Source of the DNA: JAGVSR01 sp963750715
GTDB taxonomy: Bacteria; Pseudomonadota; Alphaproteobacteria; Rhizobiales; Hyphomicrobiaceae
Assembly: GCA_963750715.1 (NCBI GenBank)
Contig: CAVVRP010000008.1
Span: forward strand, 372,001 to 436,000
Direction of reading: 5' to 3'
DNA length: 64,000 bases
Positions 1 to 10,368 of the stretch are shown here, one piece after another; position 1 is the stretch's first letter, and every line of letters begins with the position of its first letter. The position numbers and the translations under genes are program-made. The notes beneath the pieces were generated by a model. The model was not told the origin of the DNA. It was given only the letters and a program-made list of their open reading frames with translations, and did not search any database.

Positions 1-403
1 GCACGGACGTGAGCCGAGCGTCCCACACCCAGTAGGTGCCCCACATCGGCTTGCCCCAGAGCGAGCCGGTGACGAGGGCCAAGAAGGTGAAGGCCGCGCC
101 GATCGGGGCTGCGGCCTTGGCCGACACGTCGGCGAGGGGATGGCGAAAAACAAGCAGGCCGAAACTCGACACCGCGATCAGACCGTACCCAAACATGGCG
201 AGCCAAGCGGCGGGAACGTGGATGTACATGATCTTGACCGTCTGCCCCTGTTGGTAATCTTCAGGGGCGACAAAGAAGGCCAGATAAATCGCATAGGCGA
301 TGACGGCCACCCCCGCGACTGCCAGCCACGGCAGGATGCGCCCGGAGAAATCCATGAACCGGGTGGGATTTGCCAGCTTCTGTGTCAGTGACTGGTTCTG
401 CAT
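1..403 (-). CDS. ccmC: Haem exporter membrane protein CcmC (5' part, runs off the window)
   Basis: CcmC is the inner-membrane component of System I cytochrome c biogenesis that passes haem to the chaperone CcmE at the periplasmic face. Only about 134 N-terminal residues are inside the window. From the ATG at 403 the protein begins MQNQSLTQKLANPTRFM, shows hydrophobic segments at about residues 23-45 and 60-85, and reaches the tryptophan-rich motif WGTYWVWDARLTS at the cut edge, the haem-binding signature of the CcmC/CcmF family. It lies 55 bp downstream of ccmB on the same strand, so ccmA-B-C form one operon. Confidence 0.93.
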   Translation of the reverse strand, partial: MQNQSLTQKLANPTRFMDFSGRILPWLAVAGVAVIAYAIYLAFFVAPEDYQQGQTVKIMYIHVPAAWLAMFGYGLIAVSSFGLLVFRHPLADVSAKAAAPIGAAFTFLALVTGSLWGKPMWGTYWVWDARLTSV

Positions 404-458
404 GGTCCTGACTTAATCGCTCACGCCTAACTGTGCAATAAAGATGGCATAGGTAGCG

Positions 459-1127
459 TCACTGCATCTGCACTCTCAACGCGGCCGCCGAAGCTATTGG
501 ACCGATGACAAGGGATGTGGTCGAGATTGCCGTAAGGATCAGGAGAGATGGCTGAAGTCCGCCGGTGCCAAGTGTCGCCGCGCTGATGGCGGAGATGCCG
601 AAGATCAGCGTAGGCACATAAAGCGGCAGAACGAGGAGCGCCAGCAGCAGGCCGCCCCGCCTCGTCCTCAACGTCAGCGCCGCGCCGACCGAGCCCAGGA
701 AACTGATGGCGGGGGTGCCCGCCAGCATGGTCACGACCAGCACCGGGTAAGCGGCGATATCGAGGTTCAACAGAATGCCGAGTACGGGCGCCAGCAAGGC
801 TAACGGTATGCCCGTCGAAATCCAATGGGCGAGCGACTTCGACGCTGCGACCAGTTCCAGCGGCAGCGCGCCGGTCGTCATGACTTCGAGCGAGCCATCC
901 TCGTGATCGCCTTCGAAAATTCGCGGCAGCGACAGCAGCGCCGACAGCAGCAGCGCGATCCAGAGCACGCCGGGTGCAATGCGGGACAGGAGCTTCAGAT
1001 CCGGACCCAGGCCAAGCGGCAGCATCGTGACGACGATCAGATAGAAGCCGAGCGCGGTGCCGATGGCCCCGCCCTCCCTTACGGCAAGTTTGAGATCGCG
1101 CCGCAGCAGCGTCATGAACCCGTTCAT
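459..1127 (-). CDS. ccmB: Haem exporter permease CcmB
   Basis: CcmB is the permease that works with the ATPase CcmA to release holo-CcmE from CcmC during cytochrome c maturation. The 222-residue length and six hydrophobic segments fit the family. The N-terminus MNGFMTLLRRDLKLAVREGG resembles typical CcmB starts (one cytoplasmic stretch, then the first membrane helix), and the middle contains the acidic LPRIFEGDHEDGSLE segment found in CcmB. Its ATG overlaps the ccmA stop as ATGA, showing translational coupling. A 263-codon open frame on the same strand in another phase is a composition artefact. Confidence 0.94.
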   Translation of the reverse strand: MNGFMTLLRRDLKLAVREGGAIGTALGFYLIVVTMLPLGLGPDLKLLSRIAPGVLWIALLLSALLSLPRIFEGDHEDGSLEVMTTGALPLELVAASKSLAHWISTGIPLALLAPVLGILLNLDIAAYPVLVVTMLAGTPAISFLGSVGAALTLRTRRGGLLLALLVLPLYVPTLIFGISAISAATLGTGGLQPSLLILTAISTTSLVIGPIASAAALRVQMQ

Positions 1128-1819
1128 GAGTGGGCCTCGCCGCCGGCTTTTTCTCCCGGCGAGAATGCGATTGAGGGGCCGCCGAGCGCCAAAGTGAGAG
1201 GGTTTCTGAGCCCAAGGCGCAGATGCGTCGCTGCGATCACGATGCCGCCGGCGCCTGTGTGTTCGTTGACGAGTTCCCCCAGAAGCGCCGTCGATGCCGC
1301 ATCTAGGGAGACGGTCGGCTCGTCGAGTAGCCAGAGCGTACGCTTTGCCAACATCAGCCGGGCCAGACCTGCGCGACGCTTTTGGCCCGCGGAAAGATAG
1401 CCTGTGGGAATGTTGGCCAGTGGCGCCAGGCCGAACCGTTCGAGGACCGGGGCCATCCCGTCGGTCGACGACGACTTGCCGCTCAGGTAATTGTCCCAGA
1501 AAGACAGGTTTTCAGCCACTGTCAGGTTCGACTTAATGCCGTTCAGATGCCCGACGTAGTGGCACTGTGCGGCGAGGTCACGCTCGTCGTCGCCGCCGAC
1601 GAGGCGGATCGAGCCTGATACCGGGGAGAGAAATCCCGCGATCGTTCGGATGAGCGTCGTCTTGCCCGATCCGTTGGGCCCGGTCAGCAATACGGCATCG
1701 CCGCTGACGGCCCGAAGGGACAGATCGTCGAGGATCGTGCGCGATCCCCGCTCCACGGCCAAATGTTCAATGACGAGTTCGACCAATGCCGATGTCCGGA
1801 CGGAGCCCCTGCAGTGCAC
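1124..1819 (-). CDS. ccmA: Haem exporter ATP-binding protein CcmA
   Basis: This is the ABC ATPase of the CcmAB complex in cytochrome c maturation. It shows Walker A (GPNGSGKTT), a signature region in the degenerate form usual for CcmA (YLSAGQKRRAGLARL), Walker B with LLDEPTVSLD and the switch histidine in ATHL. The longest frame starts at a GTG at 1819. Homologues usually begin near VELVIEHLAVERG, so the TTG at 1786 is an equally possible start. It is the first gene of ccmABC and is divergent from acnA across about 210 bp. Confidence 0.93.
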   Translation of the reverse strand: MHCRGSVRTSALVELVIEHLAVERGSRTILDDLSLRAVSGDAVLLTGPNGSGKTTLIRTIAGFLSPVSGSIRLVGGDDERDLAAQCHYVGHLNGIKSNLTVAENLSFWDNYLSGKSSSTDGMAPVLERFGLAPLANIPTGYLSAGQKRRAGLARLMLAKRTLWLLDEPTVSLDAASTALLGELVNEHTGAGGIVIAATHLRLGLRNPLTLALGGPSIAFSPGEKAGGEAHS

Positions 1820-2030
1820 AAGAATGAGGCGGTTACCGAAAAATGCAACCGGCGAAGCGGCTGGTCCTGCGGCGCTGCGGCCTATATAAAGGGCGAGCTT
1901 TACCTTTCGCTAGCGCAAAAAGGGGCATTCCTTCCGCCGGCGCTCCGGCGGCGCGGCATTCGGCGCCTCGTCTCGCATCCGCGAGATCGTGCGGTCTTTG
2001 CTTGCACATTCGTCCCGAAGGAGGACCAAC

Positions 2031-4751
<2,721 letters not shown>

Positions 4752-4773
4752 TGGCCGGCCGAACGAACGACAG

Positions 4774-4807
4774 CGGGCCGCGACGGTCGTCGCGGCCCGT
4801 CTCTTTT
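4774..4807 (+). terminator. Rho-independent terminator of acnA
   Basis: A ten-base-pair perfect GC stem (4775-4784 with 4789-4798), extendable by one C-G pair, with the loop GGTC, is followed by TCTCTTTT. It begins 23 bp after the acnA stop codon. Confidence 0.88.
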
Positions 4808-4955
4808 GTAGGTCAATTGAAACCGCTTGGCGTCACCCGTGTATATGGGACTGAGCGCGGTTGAGCCTACATCGGTTGTCACCCATTCGTGACTCGAACG
4901 CTATTAATCGATCCGGGATACTGCGCGATATGAGTGGCGTCCTGTCGGAGTAACC

Positions 4956-5723
4956 ATGTTCTTTCGTCGCATTCTGCCTGCGTGTGTCGTGTTGATCGGA
5001 CTGTTCCCTACCGGCCCGGCGGAAACGGCTCCTGACCAGCCCGAATTCTATCCGCCCCGCGAAGTGAAGGCCGTCGTCGAGCTGTTCACCAGCCAGGGCT
5101 GCTCGTCTTGCCCGCCTGCCGACGCCCTGTTCAGGACGTACGCCGATATGCCGAACATCATGGCCCTGTCGCTTCCGGTCGACTATTGGGACTACATCGG
5201 CTGGCGAGATACGTTCGCATCTCCCCGCAACTCCGAGCGACAGCGCGCCTACGCCAGGGCCATGAGCAACGGGCCGGTGTACACGCCGCAGGTCGTCGTC
5301 AACGGCGCCCATGTGGCACTCGGCTCGAGCCGCAGTGAGATCGACAAGGCAATCGACACGGCGGCCGCCGAATTCGAGACGTACCGCGTGCCGGTTCGCT
5401 TCTGGCACGAAAAGAACACCATCGTTGTCGATGTGGGCAGCGTCGACGCCGCCGCCGCTACAGTGAAGGAAGCGACGATCTGGCTCGGCGTCATTCAGAA
5501 GAAGGGTGAGGTCACGATCCAGCGCGGCGAGAACGGCGGCAAGACGCTGGCCTATGCCAACATCGTACGGGAACTCGTGCCGGTCGGCGTCTGGTCCGGC
5601 AAGCCGACCGTCCTGCGTCTGGCGCGCACGGCCGTCCTCCTCCCCGAAACCGAGAACAGCGTCGTCCTGGTCCAGGAAGGTGATTTCGGGCGCATTGTCG
5701 GAGCCGCCTGGCTGGGACAGTAG
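4956..5723 (+). CDS. DUF1223 thioredoxin-like secreted protein
   Basis: This 255-residue protein belongs to the DUF1223 family, whose biochemical role is not established. It has a hydrophobic N-terminal signal segment (residues about 5-25) followed by the redox-like motif ELFTSQGCSSCPPAD, then VDYWDYIGWRDTFASP and VYTPQVVVNGA, all hallmarks of the family. The CxxC pair suggests a thioredoxin fold in the envelope. The ATG at 4956 has GGAG about five bases upstream. It converges with the M3 peptidase gene, whose stop lies only 12 bp beyond. Confidence 0.88.
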   Translation: MFFRRILPACVVLIGLFPTGPAETAPDQPEFYPPREVKAVVELFTSQGCSSCPPADALFRTYADMPNIMALSLPVDYWDYIGWRDTFASPRNSERQRAYARAMSNGPVYTPQVVVNGAHVALGSSRSEIDKAIDTAAAEFETYRVPVRFWHEKNTIVVDVGSVDAAAATVKEATIWLGVIQKKGEVTIQRGENGGKTLAYANIVRELVPVGVWSGKPTVLRLARTAVLLPETENSVVLVQEGDFGRIVGAAWLGQ

Positions 5724-5735
5724 ACACGGGCCCGC

Positions 5736-7814
5736 TCAGGCGTCGAGGCCGCGTTTTTTTAACAAGCTCTCGATGTGCGGCTCGCGGCCGCGAAACGCCA
5801 CATACGACTCGAGCGGATCACGCGTATTGCCCGAACCGTAGACATGGCGCTTGAGCCGCGCGGCAATATCCGCGTCGAACACATCGCCGCATTCCTCGAA
5901 CGCTGAGAAGGCGTCGGCATCCATGACCTCCGACCACAGGTAGCTGTAGTAGCCGGCGGCGTAACCGCCCATGATGTGCTGGAAATGGGGAATGCGATGG
6001 CGCATGACGATTTCACTCGGCATGCCAAGACGGGCGAGCGTTTCCGTTTCGAACTTATTGACATCCAGCGCGCCTGGATCGGACAGCTCATGAAGCTCCA
6101 TGTCGATCAACGCAGCCGCTGTGTATTCGACCGTCTGAAAGCCCTGGTTGAACGTGCGCGCCGATTGCAGCCGCTCGATCAGGTGGTCGGGCATGGGCTT
6201 GGCGCTCTCGCGATGCAGGGCATAGCGCTTCAGGACCTCGGGCCTCGACAACCAGTGCTCGTACAGCTGTGACGGAAACTCGACGAAATCGCGCGGTACA
6301 TTCGTACCGGACAGGGACGGATAGGTCACATCCGATAGCAAACCATGCAGCCCGTGCCCGAACTCATGGAACAGGGTCCGTGCATCGTCGAACGAGAGCA
6401 GCGTCGGTTCGTCGTCGGCACCGCGTGCAAAATTCATGACGTTGACGATGATCGGACGGACATTGCCGCCGAGCCGATGCTGCGAGCGGTAGCTCGACAT
6501 CCACGCTCCGGAACGCTTCGACGGCCGCGCGTAGTAGTCGCCGAGAAAAATTCCGACCTGTTCTCCCGCCACGTCGCGAACCTCCCAGACACGGACGTCG
6601 GGGTGATACCGGGGCACATCGGAGGTTTCGACAAACGACAGGCCGAAAAGCCGCGAGGCCGTGTCGAACGCAGCCTCGATCATGTTGTCGAGCTGGAGAT
6701 ACGGCCGGATTTCGTTGTCATCGAGATCGTAACGCGCCTTGCGTTCCTTTTCCGCCAGATAGCGCCAGTCCCACGCTTCGATCTTGAAGTTGTCACCCGC
6801 CTTTCGGGAGATCGCCGCCAGCGCGTCGCGTTCCCTGGCAGCGCGCGACAACGCGGCCTGCCAGACCTGACGCAGCAGACCGCGGACGGCGTCGGGAGTC
6901 TTGGCCATCGTATCTTCCAGCGCGTAGTCGGCGAAGGACGAAAAGCCCATCAGGCGGGCCAGCTCGGCTCGCAGAGACATCACTTCAGCGACGATGCTGC
7001 GGTTATCCGTCGAACCGCCGCTCTCGCCACGCTTGAACCAGGCCTTGAATGCCTCTTCGCGCAGGTCCCTGCGGTCGGAGAACTGCAGGAAAGCTTCGAC
7101 GCTCGAGCGCGCTAACGTAATAGCGTGCTTGCCCCGCTGGCCTAACTCATCCGCAGCACGGGATGCAGCGGCCCGCACCGATGCCGGCAAGCCGGCGAGG
7201 TCGGCTTCGCCATCGAGAATCATATGCCAGGCCTGCTCGTCGGAGAGCACGTTCTGACCGAACTGCGTGATCAGCGAGGCGAGCCGCCCATTGATGTCGG
7301 CGACCCGCGTCTTCGCTTCGGCATTCAATTCGGCGCCCGCGCGAACGAAGGCCGTGCGGGTGCGGTCCAGCAGACGCATCTGTTCGGGATTGAGCCGCAG
7401 TTTATCGCGTCGCTGCCAGAGATCGTCGATGCGCCGGAACAGACCTGCATCGAGCAACATTGCTGACTGATGGTCGGCGAGCCTCGGCGCGATGTCGCGT
7501 TCGATACCCTGCAGGTCAGGGTTGGTATGCGCGCTCGACTGGTTGAAGAACAGGTCGCAGACGCGGTTAAGAAGCGCTCCGCTCTTTTCGAGCGCGACGA
7601 TGGTGTTTGCGAATGTCGGCTTTACGGAGTTGTCGGAGATCTTCCGGATCTCGGCGTTGTGGAGCGCAAACGCCTTGTCGAAGGCAGGACCGTAGTGAGC
7701 AGGCTCGACGCGGTCGAACGGCGGCAGACCGAACGGCGTTCGCCAAGGCGACAGCAACGGGTTGGCGGCGCTGCGCTTGCGCGATGCGGTCGTCTGGTTC
7801 GTCGTCCTGGCCAT
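5736..7814 (-). CDS. M3 family oligopeptidase / peptidyl-dipeptidase (Dcp/OpdA-like)
   Basis: This is a zinc metallopeptidase of family M3 that cleaves short peptides in the cytoplasm. The 692-residue protein carries the zinc motif HEFGH at residues 483-487, and the usual N-terminal helical part begins NPLLSPWRTPFGLPPFDRV. The start at 7814 (MARTTNQ) was chosen because AGGAG lies seven bases upstream and because the longer frame to 8087 adds about 90 residues with no family character. Dcp and oligopeptidase A are hard to separate by eye, so no symbol is given. It converges with DUF1223. Confidence 0.92.
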   Translation of the reverse strand: MARTTNQTTASRKRSAANPLLSPWRTPFGLPPFDRVEPAHYGPAFDKAFALHNAEIRKISDNSVKPTFANTIVALEKSGALLNRVCDLFFNQSSAHTNPDLQGIERDIAPRLADHQSAMLLDAGLFRRIDDLWQRRDKLRLNPEQMRLLDRTRTAFVRAGAELNAEAKTRVADINGRLASLITQFGQNVLSDEQAWHMILDGEADLAGLPASVRAAASRAADELGQRGKHAITLARSSVEAFLQFSDRRDLREEAFKAWFKRGESGGSTDNRSIVAEVMSLRAELARLMGFSSFADYALEDTMAKTPDAVRGLLRQVWQAALSRAARERDALAAISRKAGDNFKIEAWDWRYLAEKERKARYDLDDNEIRPYLQLDNMIEAAFDTASRLFGLSFVETSDVPRYHPDVRVWEVRDVAGEQVGIFLGDYYARPSKRSGAWMSSYRSQHRLGGNVRPIIVNVMNFARGADDEPTLLSFDDARTLFHEFGHGLHGLLSDVTYPSLSGTNVPRDFVEFPSQLYEHWLSRPEVLKRYALHRESAKPMPDHLIERLQSARTFNQGFQTVEYTAAALIDMELHELSDPGALDVNKFETETLARLGMPSEIVMRHRIPHFQHIMGGYAAGYYSYLWSEVMDADAFSAFEECGDVFDADIAARLKRHVYGSGNTRDPLESYVAFRGREPHIESLLKKRGLDA

Positions 7815-8383
7815 CAAGCCACTCCTGTGCCGGTATCGTTGACCCGTTATCCCACGACCAGAGGGCCACGCAAAGATCGAGGGCGGTGGGAACCGGCCCT
7901 CGACCCTTCTAGGAAGGGCAAGAAAACACATTCGGGAGAGTTGCCGGCCCGGTCCTTCGCAGGAACTCCCATAGGGCTGGGGGCTGATCATCGGAAGCGT
8001 CCACTGGGACCGGGCTTTCGACAACACTGCGATACTGAGCGCTGTTCTGGGCGGATCGTGGACCGGCCAGCGGCCCGATTTTGGCAATGCGGAGGTATTT
8101 CGTGGCCACGCGGGTCTGCCGGGCGGGGAGGGGACAGTACAAAAAGGTGGCCCAGTCCACGGGAGAAGGCTCGGAGGGGATTTGGGGGCTGAACTTTCCA
8201 GAGTCTTTTTTGTGAACCGGGCCGGGCCTGAGTGTCCTGCTTAATTGCGGCCGCCCCACGCAGAGATTGTGGCTCTGGCGTGATGATTGTTTCCAGAACA
8301 TGCGCTTCGTGCATGGCGTCGAGGGCCTTGAAATCTGTCGGCGGCGGGGCGATCATATCCTGACTGACATGCGAGAGGCGCCA
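7815..8383. other. Gene-poor stretch between the M3 peptidase and DUF2794
   Basis: About 570 bp lie between the divergent starts of the M3 peptidase and DUF2794. Open frames exist on both strands, but none shows a recognisable protein family, a convincing ribosome site or a compositional pattern unlike random GC-rich sequence. Promoters for both genes are expected here. I see no clear terminator, repeat or RNA fold. Confidence 0.5.
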
Positions 8384-8779
8384 TTGAGCGAATCGGAGCC
8401 CATAGCGTTCCGCCCCCGGACAGGGGGTTTCCGCGCATCTCGTCCACAGCCACCTCCCCACGCACGCGACTCCTCCGCCGTCACCGCGTTCAACCGGCAC
8501 GAGCTGAATGCGATTATGGATCTTTATGGACGCATGGTAGCGGCCGGCGAGTGGCGCGATTACGCACTCGACCTCAACTCCGACCGCGCCGTCTTCTCGA
8601 TCTTTCGCCGCTCGAGCGAGTATCCCTTGTACCACATCGAAAAAGTGCCGCGTCTGGCGCGCAGGCAAGGCGCCTATAGCGTTGTCGCCGCGACCGGCCA
8701 GATCCTGAAGCGTGGCCACGACCTTGCCCGCGTGCTCGCAGTTCTCGACAAAGGCCCGCGGTTGGTGGAATGGACCTAA
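8384..8779 (+). CDS. DUF2794 family protein
   Basis: This small alphaproteobacterial protein of unknown function (DUF2794) is about 131 residues long. The diagnostic part is RHELNAIMDLYGRMVAAGEW, then AVFSIFRRSSEYPLYHIEKV and RQGAYSVVAATGQILKRG. I prefer the TTG at 8384 (SESEPIAFRPR) because GAGAGG lies five bases upstream. An in-frame ATG at 8369 is the alternative and the frame is open to 8267. It ends four bases before the convergent GNAT gene. Confidence 0.82.
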   Translation: MSESEPIAFRPRTGGFRASRPQPPPHARDSSAVTAFNRHELNAIMDLYGRMVAAGEWRDYALDLNSDRAVFSIFRRSSEYPLYHIEKVPRLARRQGAYSVVAATGQILKRGHDLARVLAVLDKGPRLVEWT

Positions 8780-8783
8780 TGCT

Positions 8784-9332
8784 TCAGGTTTGAACCCGTG
8801 GCGGCTCCGTTATGCCGGGACCGAGCGCCCTCTGCATGAAAACGACGTCGAGCCAGCGATCCATCTTGAAGCCCACGCCCTCCACTTGCCCGCAGCGTCG
8901 AAACCCGGCGCGCTCGTGCAGGCGAATAGAAGCTCGTTGATTGCAGCTGTCGCCGATTACGGCAACCATCTGGCGGAAGCCGAGCGCCTCTGCCACGACG
9001 CACAACCGTTCGAGCAGGGCCGAGCCGATGCCGCGGCTGTGACTGGCGGCAGCAACATAGATCGAGTCCTCGACGGTGTAGCGGAATGCCGGACGCGGGC
9101 GAAAGCTGTTGGCGTAGGCGAACGCCACCACTGCGCCGTTCGCTTCAGCGACCAGATAGGGGAACCCCGCACCGATAATCGCGAGAAATCGCCGTTGCAT
9201 CTCGGCCTCCGCGGGCGGAGCGATCTCGAACGTCGCCGTGCCCTCATACGCATGCGGCACATAAATTCCCGTGATCGCGGGAACATCTGTGAGGCAAGCT
9301 GCTCGGATATGGAGGAACGGATCATTGGGCAT
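8784..9332 (-). CDS. GNAT N-acetyltransferase (phosphinothricin acetyltransferase-like)
   Basis: An acetyl-CoA dependent N-acetyltransferase of 182 residues in the PAT/Bar-like branch of the GNAT fold. It opens with IRAACLTDVPAITGIYVPHA, has EDSIYVAAASHSRGIGSALL (acetyl-CoA pyrophosphate loop, with RGIGSA in place of Q/RxxGxG/A) and ends with SIRLHERAGFRRCGQVEGVG, all typical of the phosphinothricin/methionine-sulfone acetyltransferase group. The actual acceptor cannot be told from sequence. The gene is convergent with DUF2794. Confidence 0.88.
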   Translation of the reverse strand: MPNDPFLHIRAACLTDVPAITGIYVPHAYEGTATFEIAPPAEAEMQRRFLAIIGAGFPYLVAEANGAVVAFAYANSFRPRPAFRYTVEDSIYVAAASHSRGIGSALLERLCVVAEALGFRQMVAVIGDSCNQRASIRLHERAGFRRCGQVEGVGFKMDRWLDVVFMQRALGPGITEPPRVQT

Positions 9333-9390
9333 GGGAGACGCTTCGATCGGGGCGGTGGGCGATCAATTGGCATGGCTTCTCCGCAAATGA

Positions 9391-9421
9391 AAAGGCCCCG
9401 CTGGAAGCGGGGCCCCTTTTC
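9391..9421. terminator. Bidirectional terminator behind the Bax-inhibitor-1 gene
   Basis: The nine-base-pair stem GGCCCCGCT/AGCGGGGCC (9394-9402 with 9406-9414) has a three-base loop, with AAAA before it and CCTTTTC after it. It sits just past the minus-strand BI-1 stop and can work in both directions. Confidence 0.8.
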
Positions 9422-9451
9422 TGCGTCACGCCACCGGGCGCGACGTCATTC

Positions 9452-10210
9452 CTACTCGCGGTTCCCAAACAGCTGCAGGAGCGAGGTGAACATATTGATG
9501 AAGTCGAGGTACAAGCTCAACGCACCCATGATCGCACCCTTTGCCAGCGCCATGGCGTCGCCGCGAATCTCGTAATAACCATCCTTGATCTGTTGCGTGT
9601 CGTAAGCCGTCAGGCCCGCGAACACCAACACGCCGATCACCGAGATGGCGAACTGCAGTGCGCTCGACTGTAGGAAAATGTTGACCAGGGCGGCGATGAC
9701 GATGCCGATCACGCCCATGACGAGGAACGAACCCCATCCCGATAGATCCTTCTTCGTCGTGTAGCCGAACAGGCTCAAACCGGCGAACGCGCCGGCCGTG
9801 ACAAAGAACACCTGCGTGATGGACTGGCCAGTGAAGACCAGAAAGATCGACGACAGCGACACGCCCATGACTGCGGCGAACAGCCAGAACGAAAGCTGCG
9901 CGGCGCCGACGCTCATCTTGTAGACGCGGAACGAGAGGAACATCACGAACGCCAGCGGAGCCAGCATCACCACCCACTTCAGCGGAGATAGATAAAGCAT
10001 CTCGCCGAACGGCGTGAGGGCAAGCTTGCCGCCGACCCGATCACCAATCGCGAGCGCGGACGTGACGTAGGCCGTTAGGCCGGTCAGCGCTACGCCGGCT
10101 GCCATGTAGTTGTACACGCCCAACATGTACGACCGCAGGCCTTCATCGACCCGCGCACCCTCGCGGGCTACCGTGCCGGGCCGCGCATACCTGTCTTCAA
10201 ACTGTGCCAT
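9452..10210 (-). CDS. Bax inhibitor-1 / YccA-YbhL family membrane protein
   Basis: A 252-residue BI-1 family integral membrane protein, a group linked to calcium or proton leak and to FtsH-associated stress control. Seven hydrophobic segments follow a soluble N-terminus (about residues 1-27, with EDRYARPGTVAREGARVDEG). The family C-terminal motif appears as AYDTQQIKDGYYEIRGDAMA and LYLDFINMFTSLLQLFGNRE. The upstream 160 bp hold a candidate structured leader, and a bidirectional terminator follows. Confidence 0.93.
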   Translation of the reverse strand: MAQFEDRYARPGTVAREGARVDEGLRSYMLGVYNYMAAGVALTGLTAYVTSALAIGDRVGGKLALTPFGEMLYLSPLKWVVMLAPLAFVMFLSFRVYKMSVGAAQLSFWLFAAVMGVSLSSIFLVFTGQSITQVFFVTAGAFAGLSLFGYTTKKDLSGWGSFLVMGVIGIVIAALVNIFLQSSALQFAISVIGVLVFAGLTAYDTQQIKDGYYEIRGDAMALAKGAIMGALSLYLDFINMFTSLLQLFGNRE

Positions 10211-10250
10211 CTGCCAGTCCCCATGAATGTGTTCAGGCCAAACTCCGAGC

Positions 10251-10310
10251 CTGCCGATCAGATATGAGTGAAGCCTATCGGACTTTCAAGAACCCTCGGC
10301 AGAAATCCGA
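10251..10310 (-). promoter_or_regulatory. Candidate ybhL-type structured leader of the BI-1 gene
   Basis: About 40-100 bases upstream of the BI-1 start the minus strand can form a seven-base-pair stem, CTGCCGA with TCGGCAG (10296-10302 with 10251-10257). A second stem, TCGGA with TCCGA (10306-10310 with 10278-10282), crosses the first, so the two are either exclusive or a pseudoknot. An RNA element called the ybhL leader is known upstream of this gene family in Rhizobiales. Assignment to it is inferred from position, not from a covariance match. Confidence 0.42.
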
Positions 10311-10368
10311 CAATAAGCGAAACACGGGGTGGACGACCAAAAAATATAGTATTTTCCGATATTTGACC

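Noticed and set aside
427..1215. 262-codon frame over ccmB
   Set aside because: It is out of phase with CcmB, which has the right length, membrane pattern and coupling to ccmA.
7988..8719. 243-codon minus-strand frame in the gap before DUF2794
   Set aside because: Half of it is antisense to DUF2794 and the rest shows no recognisable protein features.
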